Shown piece by piece: positions 12,780 through 24,199 of a stretch of DNA of 64,000 bases. Source of the DNA: Castor canadensis. Taxonomy: Eukaryota > Chordata > Mammalia > Rodentia > Castoridae. The stretch's first letter is position 1. Each line of letters starts with the position of its first letter. Position numbers and translations under genes: made by a program. The notes below the pieces were generated by a model that saw only the letters and a program-made list of their open reading frames with translations, made no database searches and had not been told where the DNA came from. The DNA is taken from positions 93,967,598 to 94,031,597 of the forward strand of contig NC_133405.1 in NCBI RefSeq assembly GCF_047511655.1, in the 5' to 3' direction.

Positions 12780-13300
12780 TGAAACAATGTTACTCTCTAC
12801 TTCCTTGTCTTTTCCTCCCCTGTGGTTTGGTTCTCCCTGTCCTTTTGTGGTTTGTTTGCTTTCATTTTCTGTGTTCAGAATTCCTTGAAGAATCTTTTGT
12901 AATGGTGGCTTGGTGCTCATATGTTGTTTTAGTTTCTGCTTATCAAGGAAGACTTTTATTGCTCCATCTATTTTGAATGATAGTTTTGCTGGGTAGAGTA
13001 TCCTAGGGTTGAAGTTATTTTCATTTAGTGCTCGGAATACCTCACTCTATGCTCTTCTTGCTTTTAAGGATTCCGTTGAGAAATCCGCTGTGATTTCGAT
13101 AGGTTTACCTTTGTATGTTATTTGTTTTTTCTCTCTCACAGCCTTCAATATTCATTCTCTATTCTCTGTGCTTGTTGCTTTAATAATATGTCATGGGATA
13201 GTTCTACTTTGGTCAAGTCTGTTTGGTGTCCTATAGGCTTCCTGCACCTGAATAGCCATAGCTTTCTCTAGATTTGGGGACTTTTCTGTTATTATTTTGT
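12780..13300 (-). pseudogene. L1 ORF1 C-terminal remnant
   Basis: Minus-strand translations upstream of ORF2 match the L1 ORF1 RNA-binding and C-terminal domains: a VQEAYRTPN-like stretch near 13,230, an IIIKATSTENRE-like stretch near 13,170, and a FNPRILYPAKLSFK-like stretch near 12,985. ORF1 is the nucleic-acid chaperone of the L1 particle. The N-terminal coiled coil is missing because the copy is 5' truncated. Confidence 0.8.
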
Positions 13301-13430
13301 TGAATATATTACATTATGAGATTATGCACTTTTTTCTACCTCCTCTGGATCACCTTTGTCATCCAGAGGCACCTTCATCTCTCATCTGCAATAGCCTCCT
13401 TTTATAGTCTATTCCTTATCCAGTTGCAAG

Positions 13431-13725
13431 TGTGAAATATTTTAAATGTTAATTTGAACATGTCACTCAAATGCTCAAAAATTTACAGCAGCCTTTCATT
13501 ATGCCTATAATAACATCCAAACTCATTACCCTAGACTACAAGGCACATCATGATTTGTTCTCTGCTTGTCACTAATTTTTTCGTATTTTGGACTCAGCTC
13601 AAATGTTATAATCTCAAAGAGACCTTTTCATTTCTTTCTTTTAAAGGTAGCATTCTACCTACCTATAATTACTTTCTTCACAGCAACCTGTTTAAATTTC
13701 TCGTAGTGTTTACTTTGAAACTGGA

Positions 13726-13727
<2 letters not shown>
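13431..13727 (+). mobile_element. L2 3'-end fragment
   Basis: The order of motifs is that of the L2 3' end: 'catccaaactcattaccc', 'gactacaaggcacatcatg', 'ctcagctcaaatgttataat' and 'agagaccttttcatttc'. It is old and diverged. Confidence 0.6.

Positions 13728-13767
<40 letters not shown>
13728..13767. repeat. (CA)n microsatellite
   Basis: About 20 CA units, uninterrupted. Confidence 0.97.
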
Positions 13768-13769
<2 letters not shown>

Positions 13770-13789
13770 CATCCTCACTGGATTTCTTA

Positions 13790-14680
13790 CCCTAGGAGGT
13801 CATATTCCATCCACTATGCCTCAGCAGGTCAGCATGAAAATACCAAACACTGCTATCACTGGCAACAGCCTCAAATTTATGCAAATACAAACTAAACTTT
13901 ACTCATATTTCTGAATATTTGGAAAGCACTACAAACAAAATTTAGCAAATTCCATTCAGTTTACAAAGTTCTTAACAAAGAAAATGAAAATATCTTACCT
14001 TTAAATACTTTATACAAAACACTGATAAAATGAGAGTGATTTGCCTACCTGTGATATTGAGTTTTCATGATGAAAGATTGTGATCTTGTTTCAGTTTTCT
14101 CAAAGCATGTAGAAGCATTTAATGAAAGTTTTGCCTATACAGAAATAGAAGCACATAGCCTCTTATGCCTACAAGATGGCTATCATTTATTTTCGCAGTC
14201 ATAGAAAAGAAGTTAAAATTTTAGCCTGCCATACAATCATGTTTTGAAAGTGTAAGAAAAGAATAATGCTCTCTTATTTGAAAAGGAGAAAGGAGAAAAG
14301 GATTGCAGTAGAACAGAAAATTTGGACTGTTTGTCCAAAACTGTTTGAAGATCTTTGAAGAGTCCATAAGGAGCCTATCAATAATAATCTAGTTAAAGTG
14401 TAAGGTAAGAACGAGACAAATTTTAATCAGCAATATACTATTACAATAGGAAAGACAGTCCAGCATGAACTGAGCATAACCTTTTTAAAGGGAAACATAT
14501 TTTATTTAGTTTTCTAATTATTATTCACATGCACTGCTCTTGACATGTACAGCCAAGTAGGTAATTGACACAGTAACACATGCTGAATAGTTAAGGGAAA
14601 ATAATGGAGAACTACTCTATTGAAACTCCGGCTCCTCATAAACATGTGCTTCTACTGAGAACAGATTGTTATTTGTTGAC
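13790..14680. other. Non-coding stretch, no recognised feature
   Basis: AT-rich unique-looking sequence. No frame with domain resemblance was seen. Confidence 0.35.
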
Positions 14681-14689
14681 TGGACAACC

Positions 14690-15420
14690 ACCACTATTCA
14701 CAATAGCCAAATTATGGAAACACCCCAGATGCCCCACTACTGATGAGTGGATTTAGAAAATGTGGTATTTATACGCAATGGAATTTTATGCAGCCATGAA
14801 GAAGAACGAAATGTTATCATTCCCTGGTAAATGGATGGAATTGGAGAACATCATTCTGAGTGAGGTTAGCCTGGCCCAAGAGACCAAAAATCGTATGCTC
14901 TCCCTCATATGCGGACATTAGATCAAGGGCAAACATAACAAGGTGATTGAACTTTGATCACAAGATAAAAGCGAGAGCACACAAGGGAGATATGAGGATA
15001 GGTAAGACACCTAAAAAATTAGCTAGCATTTGTTGCCCTCAACGCAGAGAAACTAAAGCAGATACCTTAAAAGCAACTGAGGCCAATAGGAGAAGGGGAC
15101 CAGGAACTACAGAAAAAGTTAGATCAAAAAGAATTAACCTAGAAGGTAACACACACGCACAGGAAATTAATGTGAGTCAACTCCCTGTATAGCTATCCTT
15201 ATCTTAACTAGCAAAAACCCTTGTTCCTTCTTATTATTGCTTATACTCTCTCTTCAACAAAATTAGAGATAAGGGCAAAATAGTTTCTGCCGGGTATCCA
15301 GGGGGTGGGGGGGAGAGGGAGGGGAAGGAGTGGGTGGTAAGGGAGGGGGTGGGGGCAGGGGGCAGAAATGACCAAAGTATTGTATGCACATATGAATAAT
15401 AAAAAAATAAATTAAAAAAA
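14690..15420 (+). mobile_element. 5'-truncated young L1 3' end
   Basis: Begins in the ORF2 C-terminal region ('actattcacaatagccaa', 'ggaattttatgcagccatga') and runs through the 3' UTR to an A-rich tail near 15,400-15,420. The 3' UTR holds a G-rich polypurine tract (15,298-15,367) just before 'gcagaaatgacc' and 'tatgcacatatgaataat'. The same 3' end recurs at 34.3, 34.9 and 39.8 kb and, inverted, at 8.5 kb, so it belongs to a recently active family. Confidence 0.93.
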
Positions 15421-15544
15421 ATATATAGTAACTATTTATATAGCATTTACACTGTTAGATATTATAAGTAATCTAGAGATGACTTAAAGTATGCAGGAGA
15501 ATGTGTGTAGGTTATAGGCAAACACTATACCATTTTATTTAAGG

Positions 15545-15690
15545 CACTTGAGCATCTGTGGATTTTGTGTATGTGGGGAGTCGAGCAACCAATCCTTGTG
15601 GATGAGTGATGACTGTCGTTGTATACAAATGTGATCAACCAATCCTTGTGGATGAGTGATGACTGTCGTTGTATACAAATGTGATCTTTC
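15545..15690 (+). repeat. 50-bp exact tandem duplication in a Tigger/MER-like fragment
   Basis: Two identical 50-bp units occupy 15,586-15,635 and 15,636-15,685. The flanking 'acttgagcatctgtggattt' and the units' 'accaatcc...gatga...gactgtcg' resemble the end of a pogo/Tigger-class DNA transposon. The duplication is exact and therefore recent. Confidence 0.7.
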
Positions 15691-15699
15691 TGCAAGTGC

Positions 15700-17195
15700 C
15701 ATTTAAATAAAATATATAAATTATTTAAAAAAAAGAATACATGTAAAATCTTTCCCACCATGCATTCCTTCAACATGCATATATTAAATGTCATTGTCAC
15801 ACACTGCTTGAAACACATTGAGAGGCAAAGTCTGTGCTTAGTATATGATAAAGTCAAGAAGTTCAGAGTGTGCTCTGAAAGAAGCAGATTAAGTCAGATA
15901 TGCAGGTAGACTGGAGCCTTAAAATCTTGGGGCCAACCTGCACTCCATCCCAACCTCCACATTCCCTGTTTCCATTCAGTCTCTTAAGCCTTTCAATGGT
16001 CACCCTTAGCATGCCTATCTGCCTCTCCATCCCCATGGCAACAGCCTTAAGGATCACTTTCATCCCTTTTATTTCTTATTCTAATTGCTTCCTAAGTGGT
16101 CTGACAGGAGACTGTCTGCCCCTCTGTGAGGCTGCAGAAATTCAAGTCTGATCCTATCACTACCCTGCTTAATAAACCCGCGAATATATAATTTTGCGAA
16201 GGCACTGTGCCTCTTGCGTGCTTCTTGCTTTGCATTCCCATGTCATCTTGTCACCTACCACTTTGGCCATGACAGTATTATCCAGGTCCTAGAGGAGCCT
16301 CCGAATTAATTAGGTGCACATAAAAGCCTTCTGCAAACAGGGCATGCAAATGAATGAATGAACTGTGTAAGCTAAAACAGGAAAGGAGGGCTGGAGTCAG
16401 CTGATTCCTTGCAGAAATACACCCTGCCTTGCATGGTGTGAATGGAATAAAGACACTTTGCTTCCCAAGACCAAGAGGTAATAATTATAGGATGCAAGAA
16501 CTGGTCGCCATTTTTTTAACCTCTGCTCATGCCCCAGCTCTTTCCCCTCACCTTTCTTCTGCTTTCCCTGCTTGCCTCCCATTCTCTCAGCCTGCCAATG
16601 GACATTGGCAAAGGCAGGAAGCCACACTTCCTCTGCAGGAGTCAGAGGGGACACTCTGGAAGTGGGGTAGGGCTAGGCGATTCGAGGGAAGCTCTCAGAC
16701 TAGAGGCTGATGGGAAGGAAGTCCAGAGGGACAGAGGTGGGCGCCGTTAGCCTGGAAACTGCTGTGTGGGAACTAACCATGTAATGGCTACTGATGGCAT
16801 TTTGTTGCCTGTGATAGGGACCACATTGTCAGAAGCCATGGAGGTGGCCCAGTGGCAGAGGCAGAGGTATCCTGGGGAGGACGCTGTGGTAGAATACAGG
16901 GGACCTATATGATAGAAGTGGTGGTGACAGCGGTAGGCGCAGTATCAGCTGAAGCGACAAGTTCCCGCCTGCCTTCAGGTCTGTTGTAATCTGTACACAC
17001 CCACTGTGTGAATCCCATCCCCTAGTCCCAACTCCTGACTGGACACTACTACAAGGACAAAACAGTGGGCCTCACTGATATTCACAAGGTGTAGGAGGGA
17101 GTTGAGGTGCCTGCAGCAATGTACAGGGCCCGATGGCTTCACAAGGCCCAGGTGCTTCCGGGATATTTAGGGCCTCCCTTGGCCCAAGCACCTTG
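15700..17195. other. Mixed non-coding stretch upstream of the MAGE-like pseudogene
   Basis: Pyrimidine-rich, moderately GC-rich DNA without a recognised gene. An 'aataaac' near 16,170 and short opposing open frames (for example 16,397-16,654) have no family signature. The part at 16,550-16,980 could be an eroded 5' region of the following pseudogene, but this cannot be shown. Confidence 0.3.
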
Positions 17196-17199
17196 GGGA

Positions 17200-19310
17200 T
17201 GCCAAACAACATGGAGTCATTGAGTCCTTACTTATTTTGCCCCAACATCTTGAGGGGCACAAGCTGAGGTCCTAACATGTTGTGAAGGCTGAGTTCTTCA
17301 CAAATATTGGGCACTTTATGGAGAAGCCCAACTGTCTGGAGGGGGTTCCACAGCTTGGCAGAGACCAAATACTTGGGGGGCACCAACCTCCTGGCAGGAC
17401 CCTGGCGTCTGTTAGGATCCAAGTGTTTCATTAGGTGTGAACATTTGGCAAGGCCTGAGTACCGGGAAGGGTCCTAACCCCTCAGAGATCCAGAGCTCCT
17501 GGTGGGGTCCCAGCACCTGGCAAGCTCCCCAAAACTGGCAGGGCCCAAGCACCTGGTGAGGTGCAAGCATTTAGCGAAGCCCTAACACTCCCAGTGGCCG
17601 TGGTAATCCATGGGCCCAAAGCACATCGGAGACTCCTAGTACTACATGGGGTCCAAGCACTTCCTGGGGCTCAACTTCTTCAGGGTTCATGGCAACTCCC
17701 AAGGCTGCAGTGCCCCTCATGACTGGAATAACTCTCTTGACTGGAGCACTTCTCAAGACCATAACACTCCTAGGAGACACAGTGCCTCTGAGATTCCTAG
17801 CATTTCACAAGGCTTAGCTGTGTCTGAGACTCCAAACCCCGCCTGTGCCCTAAGTACTTTGGAGACCCCCAAGCATCTCAAGAGGCCCTAGCAACTGGGA
17901 AGCTCCCAGAACATACATGGATCCAAATACATCCACGGGCTCTAGCACTTCAAGGGACCCAAGTACATGTAAGCATTTAAATATATCAAGTGACTCTAGC
18001 ACCTCAGAGGTTACCAGAACCTCTGAGATCTCAAGAACCTTGAAAGCTCAAATTACTTCAAAGGATCCCAGCACCTTGAAGGCCACAAGAGTATCTAAGA
18101 GCCTAAGGACCTCTGAGGCCCAAGAACTTTAAAGGCTCCCAGCATAGAGCCTCCCGGCACGTCTGAGGACCAAAGCACCTTAAAGGCTCTGAGCACCTTG
18201 AATATTCCAAGCACTTCAGAGATAGTGAGTGCTTTAAAGGCCCTAGGCAACTCAGAGGTCCTGCCATCTTAAAAATCTCAAACACTTGCGAGGCCCCCAC
18301 CACTTTAAAACCCTCTTCACCTCAGAGACCCCAAGCATGATAAAACCTGGAGTACCTTGAAGGATCCAACCACCTTTAAGTTCCCCAGCACCTTGAATTT
18401 CCTCATCACATCTGAGTATCCAGGTACTCCAGAGTCCCCTGGAATCTCAGAGGAACACAGCACTTCAGAGATCCCTAGTTCCTCAGAGGCCTCAAGCATC
18501 TCTCAGAATCAAAGAATCTTAAAGAACTTGGGTGCGTGGCAGGCCAGAAAAAAACTTAGATCCCTAAGCATAATCAAATGCAAGAAGAGCTTCAAGAAAG
18601 GTCTCCTAACTGTGATGTTAGACATCATTTTATGATGGGCACCTGTGCCAAAAAGAGCCTTATCTGGGAGGTTCTGCAGAAGTTAGGGGTGCAGGTGAAA
18701 AAGAAGTACAGAACATTTTGAAACCTGAAGAAGGTAATCACCCAAGAATTTGTACAACATGGCTACCTGGAATATAAGCCAGTGAACCATGGCAGTCTAC
18801 TGGAGTATGCATTCTTCTGGGGCACTAAAGTAAACCAGGAAAACAGCAAAATGGAAATTTTACAATTTGTGGCCAAAGTGTACAACAGAGAACCTGGGAA
18901 CTGGCCATCGTAATACAATGAAGCTGTGAAACAGGCTGGGGCCAGAGTCAAAGCCAAAACCAAAAGACTAACAGATATAGGAGCCTGAGCCCATGCCAAT
19001 ACCAGATCAAGTCCCTGTGGGTGTTTTTGCAAATTCCATTTCAAATTTCACTGATAATGTCGAATACAACTACCATCAACAAAATCTACAGTGAGTCATG
19101 AACATCATTTGGTGAGGAGGGAGAACCAGAAGAATCAGAGGACCCCCATGGGTCAGTATCACTGATTTGAAAGGAGAAAGGAGAAAGGAGAGGAGGATAA
19201 AACAAACTATTTGATGCTGGCTGTGAGTTTATGTAGGTAAATTTAGGGTTTAGGTCTTATTTCAATATTACACCCTTTTACCCCCTTGCTTATTTGAGGT
19301 TCACAATAAA
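17200..19310 (+). pseudogene. MAGE-family (type II, D/H-like) pseudogene
   Basis: MAGE proteins bind RING ubiquitin ligases through a MAGE homology domain of two winged-helix units. The domain lies at about 18,575-19,000 on the plus strand. In one frame it shows MMGTCAKKSLIWEVL, VITQEFVQHGYLEYKPV, EYAFFWG and SKMEILQFVAKVYNRE, which match the second half of a MAGE domain, including its hallmark EYxFxWG. The frame is destroyed by a shift near 18,632, a TGA near 18,718 and a TAA near 18,912. Upstream, 17.2-18.5 kb is a degenerate repeat whose best frames read STSE, PSTS and similar, like the low-complexity N-terminus of several MAGE genes. An AATAAA near 19,305 could be the old poly(A) signal. 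The subfamily is not assigned: GYLxYKPV and VAxVxNR recall MAGEH1, and the Ala/Arg-rich tail recalls MAGED. A decayed paralogue or retrocopy is equally possible. Confidence 0.7.
17230..18515 (+). repeat. Degenerate ~27-30-bp tandem repeat encoding Ser/Thr/Glu/Pro-rich units
   Basis: Dozens of imperfect units carry a core like 'agcacctcagagg-ccc', spaced roughly 27-30 bases apart. They are most regular between 17,900 and 18,510. Translated forward, they give units of about ten residues such as SSTSE, PSTLK and SSSEASS. Divergence between units is high and stops are frequent, so the array is ancient and decaying. It joins directly to the MAGE homology domain and so represents that gene's former N-terminal region. 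Confidence 0.7.
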
Positions 19311-20375
19311 TAATCATCAAAGAGACTTTGGTAAAAGATCACAGTGTTAAGTATTAATAAGTTGTTAAATATTGGTTTACTATTACTATAGACATCTGAC
19401 ATAAGTGTTGTAACTGCTTTGAAAAAATAAGAATTATTTCATCATATTGTATGATATGAAATATATAGAGAGTGAAATGACTGATCTCTATATATTTCAA
19501 TGGATTAACCAGTAAAAGAGCTAGGCCCTACAGAAGGAAAAAACATGAGATAAAATAAGTCTATTTGTGTATGATCTTCTAATATTCATTGTGTATATGT
19601 TAAGAGGTTGATATTTACCATGAAGATGGCTAGTTATTACAGCATAAAGAGAATATAAAAACTTAGTACGTGGTACACTGTGTTATTTTTTGGCCACCTG
19701 TTATATGAGAAAGAACTATAGTTTCTGGGGACAGTCCGTAGTACACAGCCCCCAGTTCCAAAGAATGCGCTGGATTCTGTGGGAGAGAAAAATAATGATA
19801 ATAAAATGTCTCATAACAATGATGACAGCAGAATAAAGAGACAAAAAGTTCTAATAAAGCAGAGCTTCAAGGATGTTGGAAGAGTCAGACAGACGATTCA
19901 ATCTGTGACATCTCTGAAAGGTACCCTCACACTCCTGTCAAGAACTACTGTTTGTTACAGGGCATACGTTGTTTGGAAGAGTGTGGGGAAGGGTTATGGT
20001 AGCATTAGCATTTTCACTTTTCCCTTCATTCAGCGCGGTAAGTCCAAAGGGTACCCTAGCATGGTGACCCACCTATTGCGGTGGCTCAAATTGGACTATA
20101 TCACGTGGAATCAGGTTTCTTTCTATCACCAGGAGTTTTTCACACGGTGTCACCTCAAGATCTCCATGCTCCTCTCATCCATTCTATCACAGGGTCTCTG
20201 AATCCTTGATCTCACTGTGTAGCAAATCTGGAGGTGTAGGATACACCATTCTCCTTAGCTGCACAGAATACACACCAGAGGCTCTGGCCAGCCCCAAGCC
20301 CTACTATATTTAACAAAAGGGCTAAACACTGAAGTTAAGTCCCCTAATAGGGAGCATGGAGGTCAGGTGCCTAAT
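19311..20375. other. Non-coding stretch between MAGE pseudogene and ERV
   Basis: Contains an imperfect hairpin near 19,457-19,499 ('gaaatatatagaga' and its near complement). A 140-codon open frame at 19,779-20,201 is basic at its start but has no recognisable domain, no Kozak support and no neighbours, so I do not call it a gene. Confidence 0.35.
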
Positions 20376-20379
20376 GTAG

Positions 20380-20966
20380 CCTGTGGGGCTCAAGGTAGCA
20401 ACAATCATACAAAACAGAGTGGCCAAGATACCTTCTTCTTTCTTTACCTCCAGTGTTATCCAGCTTCCAACTGTTGGGTCTGGGAACCCAAAGGACAGAT
20501 GAGTGAGTATCCCATCCCCCATCGAGAGCACTGTGAGTCCTGCACCTTGAGAAGGAGTTATAAATCTGCACTCCTGCACCCTGAGGAGGAGATACAGGGT
20601 CTCATAAATCTGCCACAAGGCTGATAAAAAAAAATGCTCTCAAGGTTGTTCCCCCCACCCCAATAAGGGGCAAACAGACCAGTTCATCTAAGAGAGCCCG
20701 CGTGCACAAATCCACAGCCAATAGAAACAACCCACCTACCCCTAACCCAGAGTTAAAGTGTCCATAAAAAGCCCCAGCCTTCACCTGAGCAGGGAGCTAC
20801 CGGTTTCCAGGGTCCGCTGCACTGGTCTAGCTGTAACCTGTCCTTTCTTTCTAATAAATCCTACTTTGTGTACCGGCCTTGTTTCACGAGTCAATCAGCT
20901 GCCTCACAAGCCAGTTCTCTGCCCTGTGAAGGTAAGAACCCTCAACACTGGCCCACAACATTTCAC
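20380..20966 (+). promoter_or_regulatory. ERV 5' LTR
   Basis: The LTR likely starts at 'tgtggggctcaagg' (about 20,380). It holds a TATA-like 'cataaaaag' at 20,763 and a poly(A) signal AATAAA at 20,853-20,858, with a T/G-rich region just downstream. It ends near 20,966, ahead of the primer-binding site. The start and end are estimates, since no second LTR is present for comparison. It could act as a solo promoter, but nothing in the sequence shows that it does. Confidence 0.65.
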
Positions 20967-20984
20967 ACTGGTACATGACATTTC

Positions 20985-21002
20985 TGGTGACCATGAAGGG
21001 AC
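20985..21002 (+). other. Retroviral primer-binding-site remnant
   Basis: 'tggtgaccatgaagggac' lies about 18 bases after the LTR end, at the expected place and beginning with TGG as required to pair with a tRNA 3' CCA. The primer tRNA was not assigned. Confidence 0.55.
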
Positions 21003-22379
21003 ATCTCTCTTGGACCAAGGTCGGTATGACTTGAGCACCAAACCAGCAAGAGTTTGCCTAAGGTGCAGCCGTGAGCCTCTGGGGCCCTGCTGATACTCCT
21101 GCTGGGGGAAACCTCCTGCTGAGCACTGGCCAAAAGCAGACTTCCCTGTGCTGCTCCCCCTTGTCTCTCTCTCTCTCTCTCTGTTCCTGTCTTCCTGAGG
21201 GACTTTCCTGTCATGGTATCAAACCAACAGCTCCTAGCCAACTTTGGCTTCATGGTGATTCCAGCTCTGGGGGTGCTTTCAGCTCCCACCCTGCAAGCTG
21301 AAACCAAGCCCAGGGTTTATTCAGGCATGCCTTATGCTACGTTGGAGGAGACCTGATTGATTTTGGCACCTGGCAATCTTTGTCTTCTCCCACCTGTCAA
21401 TACCCCCTTCTGCCAGAGGCAGTGACCCGAGAGTGGAGATTTTGTGTGGCTGACAGTGTTCAAGTACTACTTAGTTGGACAGACGTGAAAGCACACCTGA
21501 TTGTTAATCCCTCAAGCATGTGTCCTCTCAGCTCTGCTCCCCCTCCCTCACTTAGGATGTCAGGTTGTCCCTTCTGTCCTTGCCAGAATCAGCAGACATA
21601 CTTTTTACTCACATGCTCCCTCCCCAGTCCCACCACCTTGTCCCTCATCTTTGTCTGCCTTCCCTCTCCCTGTGCTTACCAGGACCCTGGCCTCCCATGG
21701 GAAACTCGTACTATGGTACCTTACATCTTTCTTCAGTTACTCCCACACTTAGTTTGTCATGCCCCTTGGTCTGCAGCAGCTTTAAATTGGCTGCTGGGCG
21801 CCGACAGAGTTGAAGGCACCTCATGAAACTGTGGCCTGGGAGTGTGGACCTGGCAGGGGTGAGGACTAACACAGGCCTCTGTGCCACAAGCACATCTAAA
21901 CCCCACCTCCACAGGTGCAGCCCCCACCGCAGCTAAAGCAATCCATGAGAAGATCCCAGTTAGCATCTAGAGCCGCTGCTGCCACTCCCCCAGAAAAAGG
22001 GATGAGAGGAAAAATAAACAAGCTCAGGCACACACACATGGGAGGAGGAGCAAAGGGCCACAGGGGCGAGCCTGGGCAGACAGGGGAGGGCAGCAGCACC
22101 CTGCACAAGCCCCACTCCCAGCCCCATCTCATGCTCAAGCCTGACCCACCCAGCCCTTGGAGCCAATTCTTATCTCAAAGTTATGGTCTCCAAAAAGCAC
22201 TGATGTAACCTTCCAGGAGCAGCCAAAAATGGGTATTGCTATGGTCTCCAGACTTCTCATTTAAAACTTTTCACACTTTTGGTCTCAGCAGAAAAACATT
22301 TCCTCCAAATATTGACACTAGTTGTCCTTTTGTGGTACTGTGATTGCCCTGGGACTCCCTCTGAGTACCCTTCTTTAAC

Positions 22380-24195
22380 TTTACAGGCAATTCTCCAGGT
22401 GATGCATCACTTTGTTAAAGAGGTAGACTTTACTAAAGAGGTTGCCTGCTTTTGGTAATATCAGGCTAAAAGGAAGAATCCTAGAGGTTTTTCACTGCAT
22501 AGGTAAGGGTGGCTGCAGTCCTACCAGTCACTGCATTTCCTTTGGTCCTGGCCACGAATGGTGGAAGGAAATCACAAGACAGGGATGCCTGCTCTCATCA
22601 GGTCAGTCCCCAATCGGGATGCCCACAAGAGGGGAACCGAACCAGTTTTTGTTGTTGTTGCTCTTCTTCTAAATGGGACCGCCCCCCTCCAGTCTTCTGG
22701 CCTCAATACCCAAGTGGTCTCCACTGGCCTGTCTACTGAAGCGTTGGAAGGACCTTGACCCAATTAATCTCAAGAAAAAACCCCTCATCTTTCTTTGTAC
22801 TGAGGCCTGGCCTCAATATCCCTTGGGTGACCAAGAGAAGTAGTCTTCAGAGGGCTCCTTAAATTATAACACCATATTCCAATTAGACCTTTTCTGTAAA
22901 ATAGAGGAAAAGTAGACTGAGGTCCCCTGTATACAGCTTTCCTCTTATCTCTGGGACCACCCAGAATGGCTCCATAATTGCTATCTAGATACTCAAACAC
23001 TGGCCATTCTTTGTAAGCCACAGGATAAACATGGGGAAGGAGGACCAGAAAAACCTCTTACCAATGAGAAGGCCCCCATCCCTACTGCTCCACTCTCTGC
23101 TCTACCTTCTAAGCCACCCCAATATTCAGAACCTCCTAATGGATGTTTCTCCCTTCAACAGGCAACGGTAGGAAGAGGGCAAGACTATGTCCCCTTCCAA
23201 TTATCAGATCTAAGGGAGATTAAAAAGGATCTGGGTAGCTATACTGATGCCCCAGACCAATATATCCAGGCCTTCATTTCTGTGATCCAAGCCTTTGAAC
23301 TGACATGGAAGGACATCATACTGCTCCTGGACCAGACTCTTTCCTCATTGGAAAAGCAATGGATCCTAGTCCAGCTCACTCAAGTTGGAGACAATTTCCA
23401 TCTACAATGAGCCCCAATACACATGGCACCTGGAAATGAAGGAATAAATATGTCCATGTCCACAGGGGCACAGGCAGTCCCCTTGGCAGATCCACCTTGG
23501 GATCAAAATGATGAGGGGGATGAATGGCATCAATGCCACTTCATCCATCGTATAATAGCAGGGCTAAAAAGGGCCAAAGTTAAACCTCTAAACTATTCCC
23601 AGGTGATTGTAGTACAACAAGGCCCTGAAGAAAACCCCCTTACCTTTCTACAGCATCTTAAGAAGGCTATCCAAAAACATACCACACAGTGGACTCAGAG
23701 ACACAGGTGGGAGAGGTTCTCCTCAAAGATAAATTTCTAACTCAGTCAGCCCCAGATATCCATAGAAAACTCCAAAAGTCTGTGGCTGAAGGGGAAAAAT
23801 CACTGGACCAACTAATGCAACTAGCCATGTCTGTATACTATAACCAGGACATCACTAAAAAGAGAGAAAAGTATAAAAGACACCATGACCTCATTGCACC
23901 TCTCAGAGAGGGCCCAACCTGAATGGGGCCTACATCCCAAGCTTGCTACCATTGTGCACAGGAGGGGCACTTCCACAGAGAATGTCTAAAAGGGGGACAG
24001 CCCGGGAGACAGCCCTGCCCCCACTGGGACCTTGCCCTCCCTGTAAAGGTAACCACTGGAGGTCTAAGTGCCTCCATCTCCAGGTGGAAGGTGGGGTGCC
24101 ACCGCCTGTGGGTCGATGGGTCCCAGGGCCTCCTGTCCAGGTTCCACTTCTTAATATCAATGTTGAGGAGCCTCAGGTAACCATAATGGTAGAGA
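22380..24195 (+). pseudogene. ERV gag remnant (capsid and nucleocapsid)
   Basis: Gag forms the retroviral core. The capsid part is recognisable at about 23,180-23,900 in several frames. The nucleocapsid has one classical CCHC knuckle (C-x2-C-x4-H-x4-C) starting at 23,944 and a second, shorter one (CPPCKGNHWRSKC) near 24,040 in the next frame. Stops after 23,408, 23,740 and 23,922 and frame changes break the reading frame. The matrix end upstream is poorly recognisable. Confidence 0.75.
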
Positions 24196-24199
24196 AGTG

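Larger units (their letters stand above)
8475..13305 (-). mobile_element. Long 5'-truncated LINE-1, antisense
   Basis: Poly-T at 8,475-8,482 marks the 3' poly-A tail of a minus-strand L1. Then come a short C-rich stretch (the 3' UTR polypurine tract read on the opposite strand), ORF2 at 8,933-12,740, a short inter-ORF spacer and the C-terminal part of ORF1 at about 12,780-13,300, where the copy stops. At about 4.8 kb it is one of the longest mobile elements here. It lacks the ORF1 N-terminus and 5' UTR. Compared with the ancient L1 pieces at 0.7-6.5 kb it is much better preserved, so it belongs to a younger, lineage-specific family. No convincing target-site duplication was found. Confidence 0.95.

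Noticed and set aside
17230..18515. A CRISPR array or satellite
   Set aside because: Unit spacing is irregular and units are degenerate; the array leads into a MAGE domain and so is better read as a former coding repeat. The host is also a eukaryote.
19779..20201. 140-codon open frame
   Set aside because: No domain, no family resemblance and no flanking support; its length is within chance range for this GC content.
21380..21826. 148-codon frame as an ERV or host gene
   Set aside because: It lies in the ERV leader region, overlaps several other frames and shows no retroviral or host domain.
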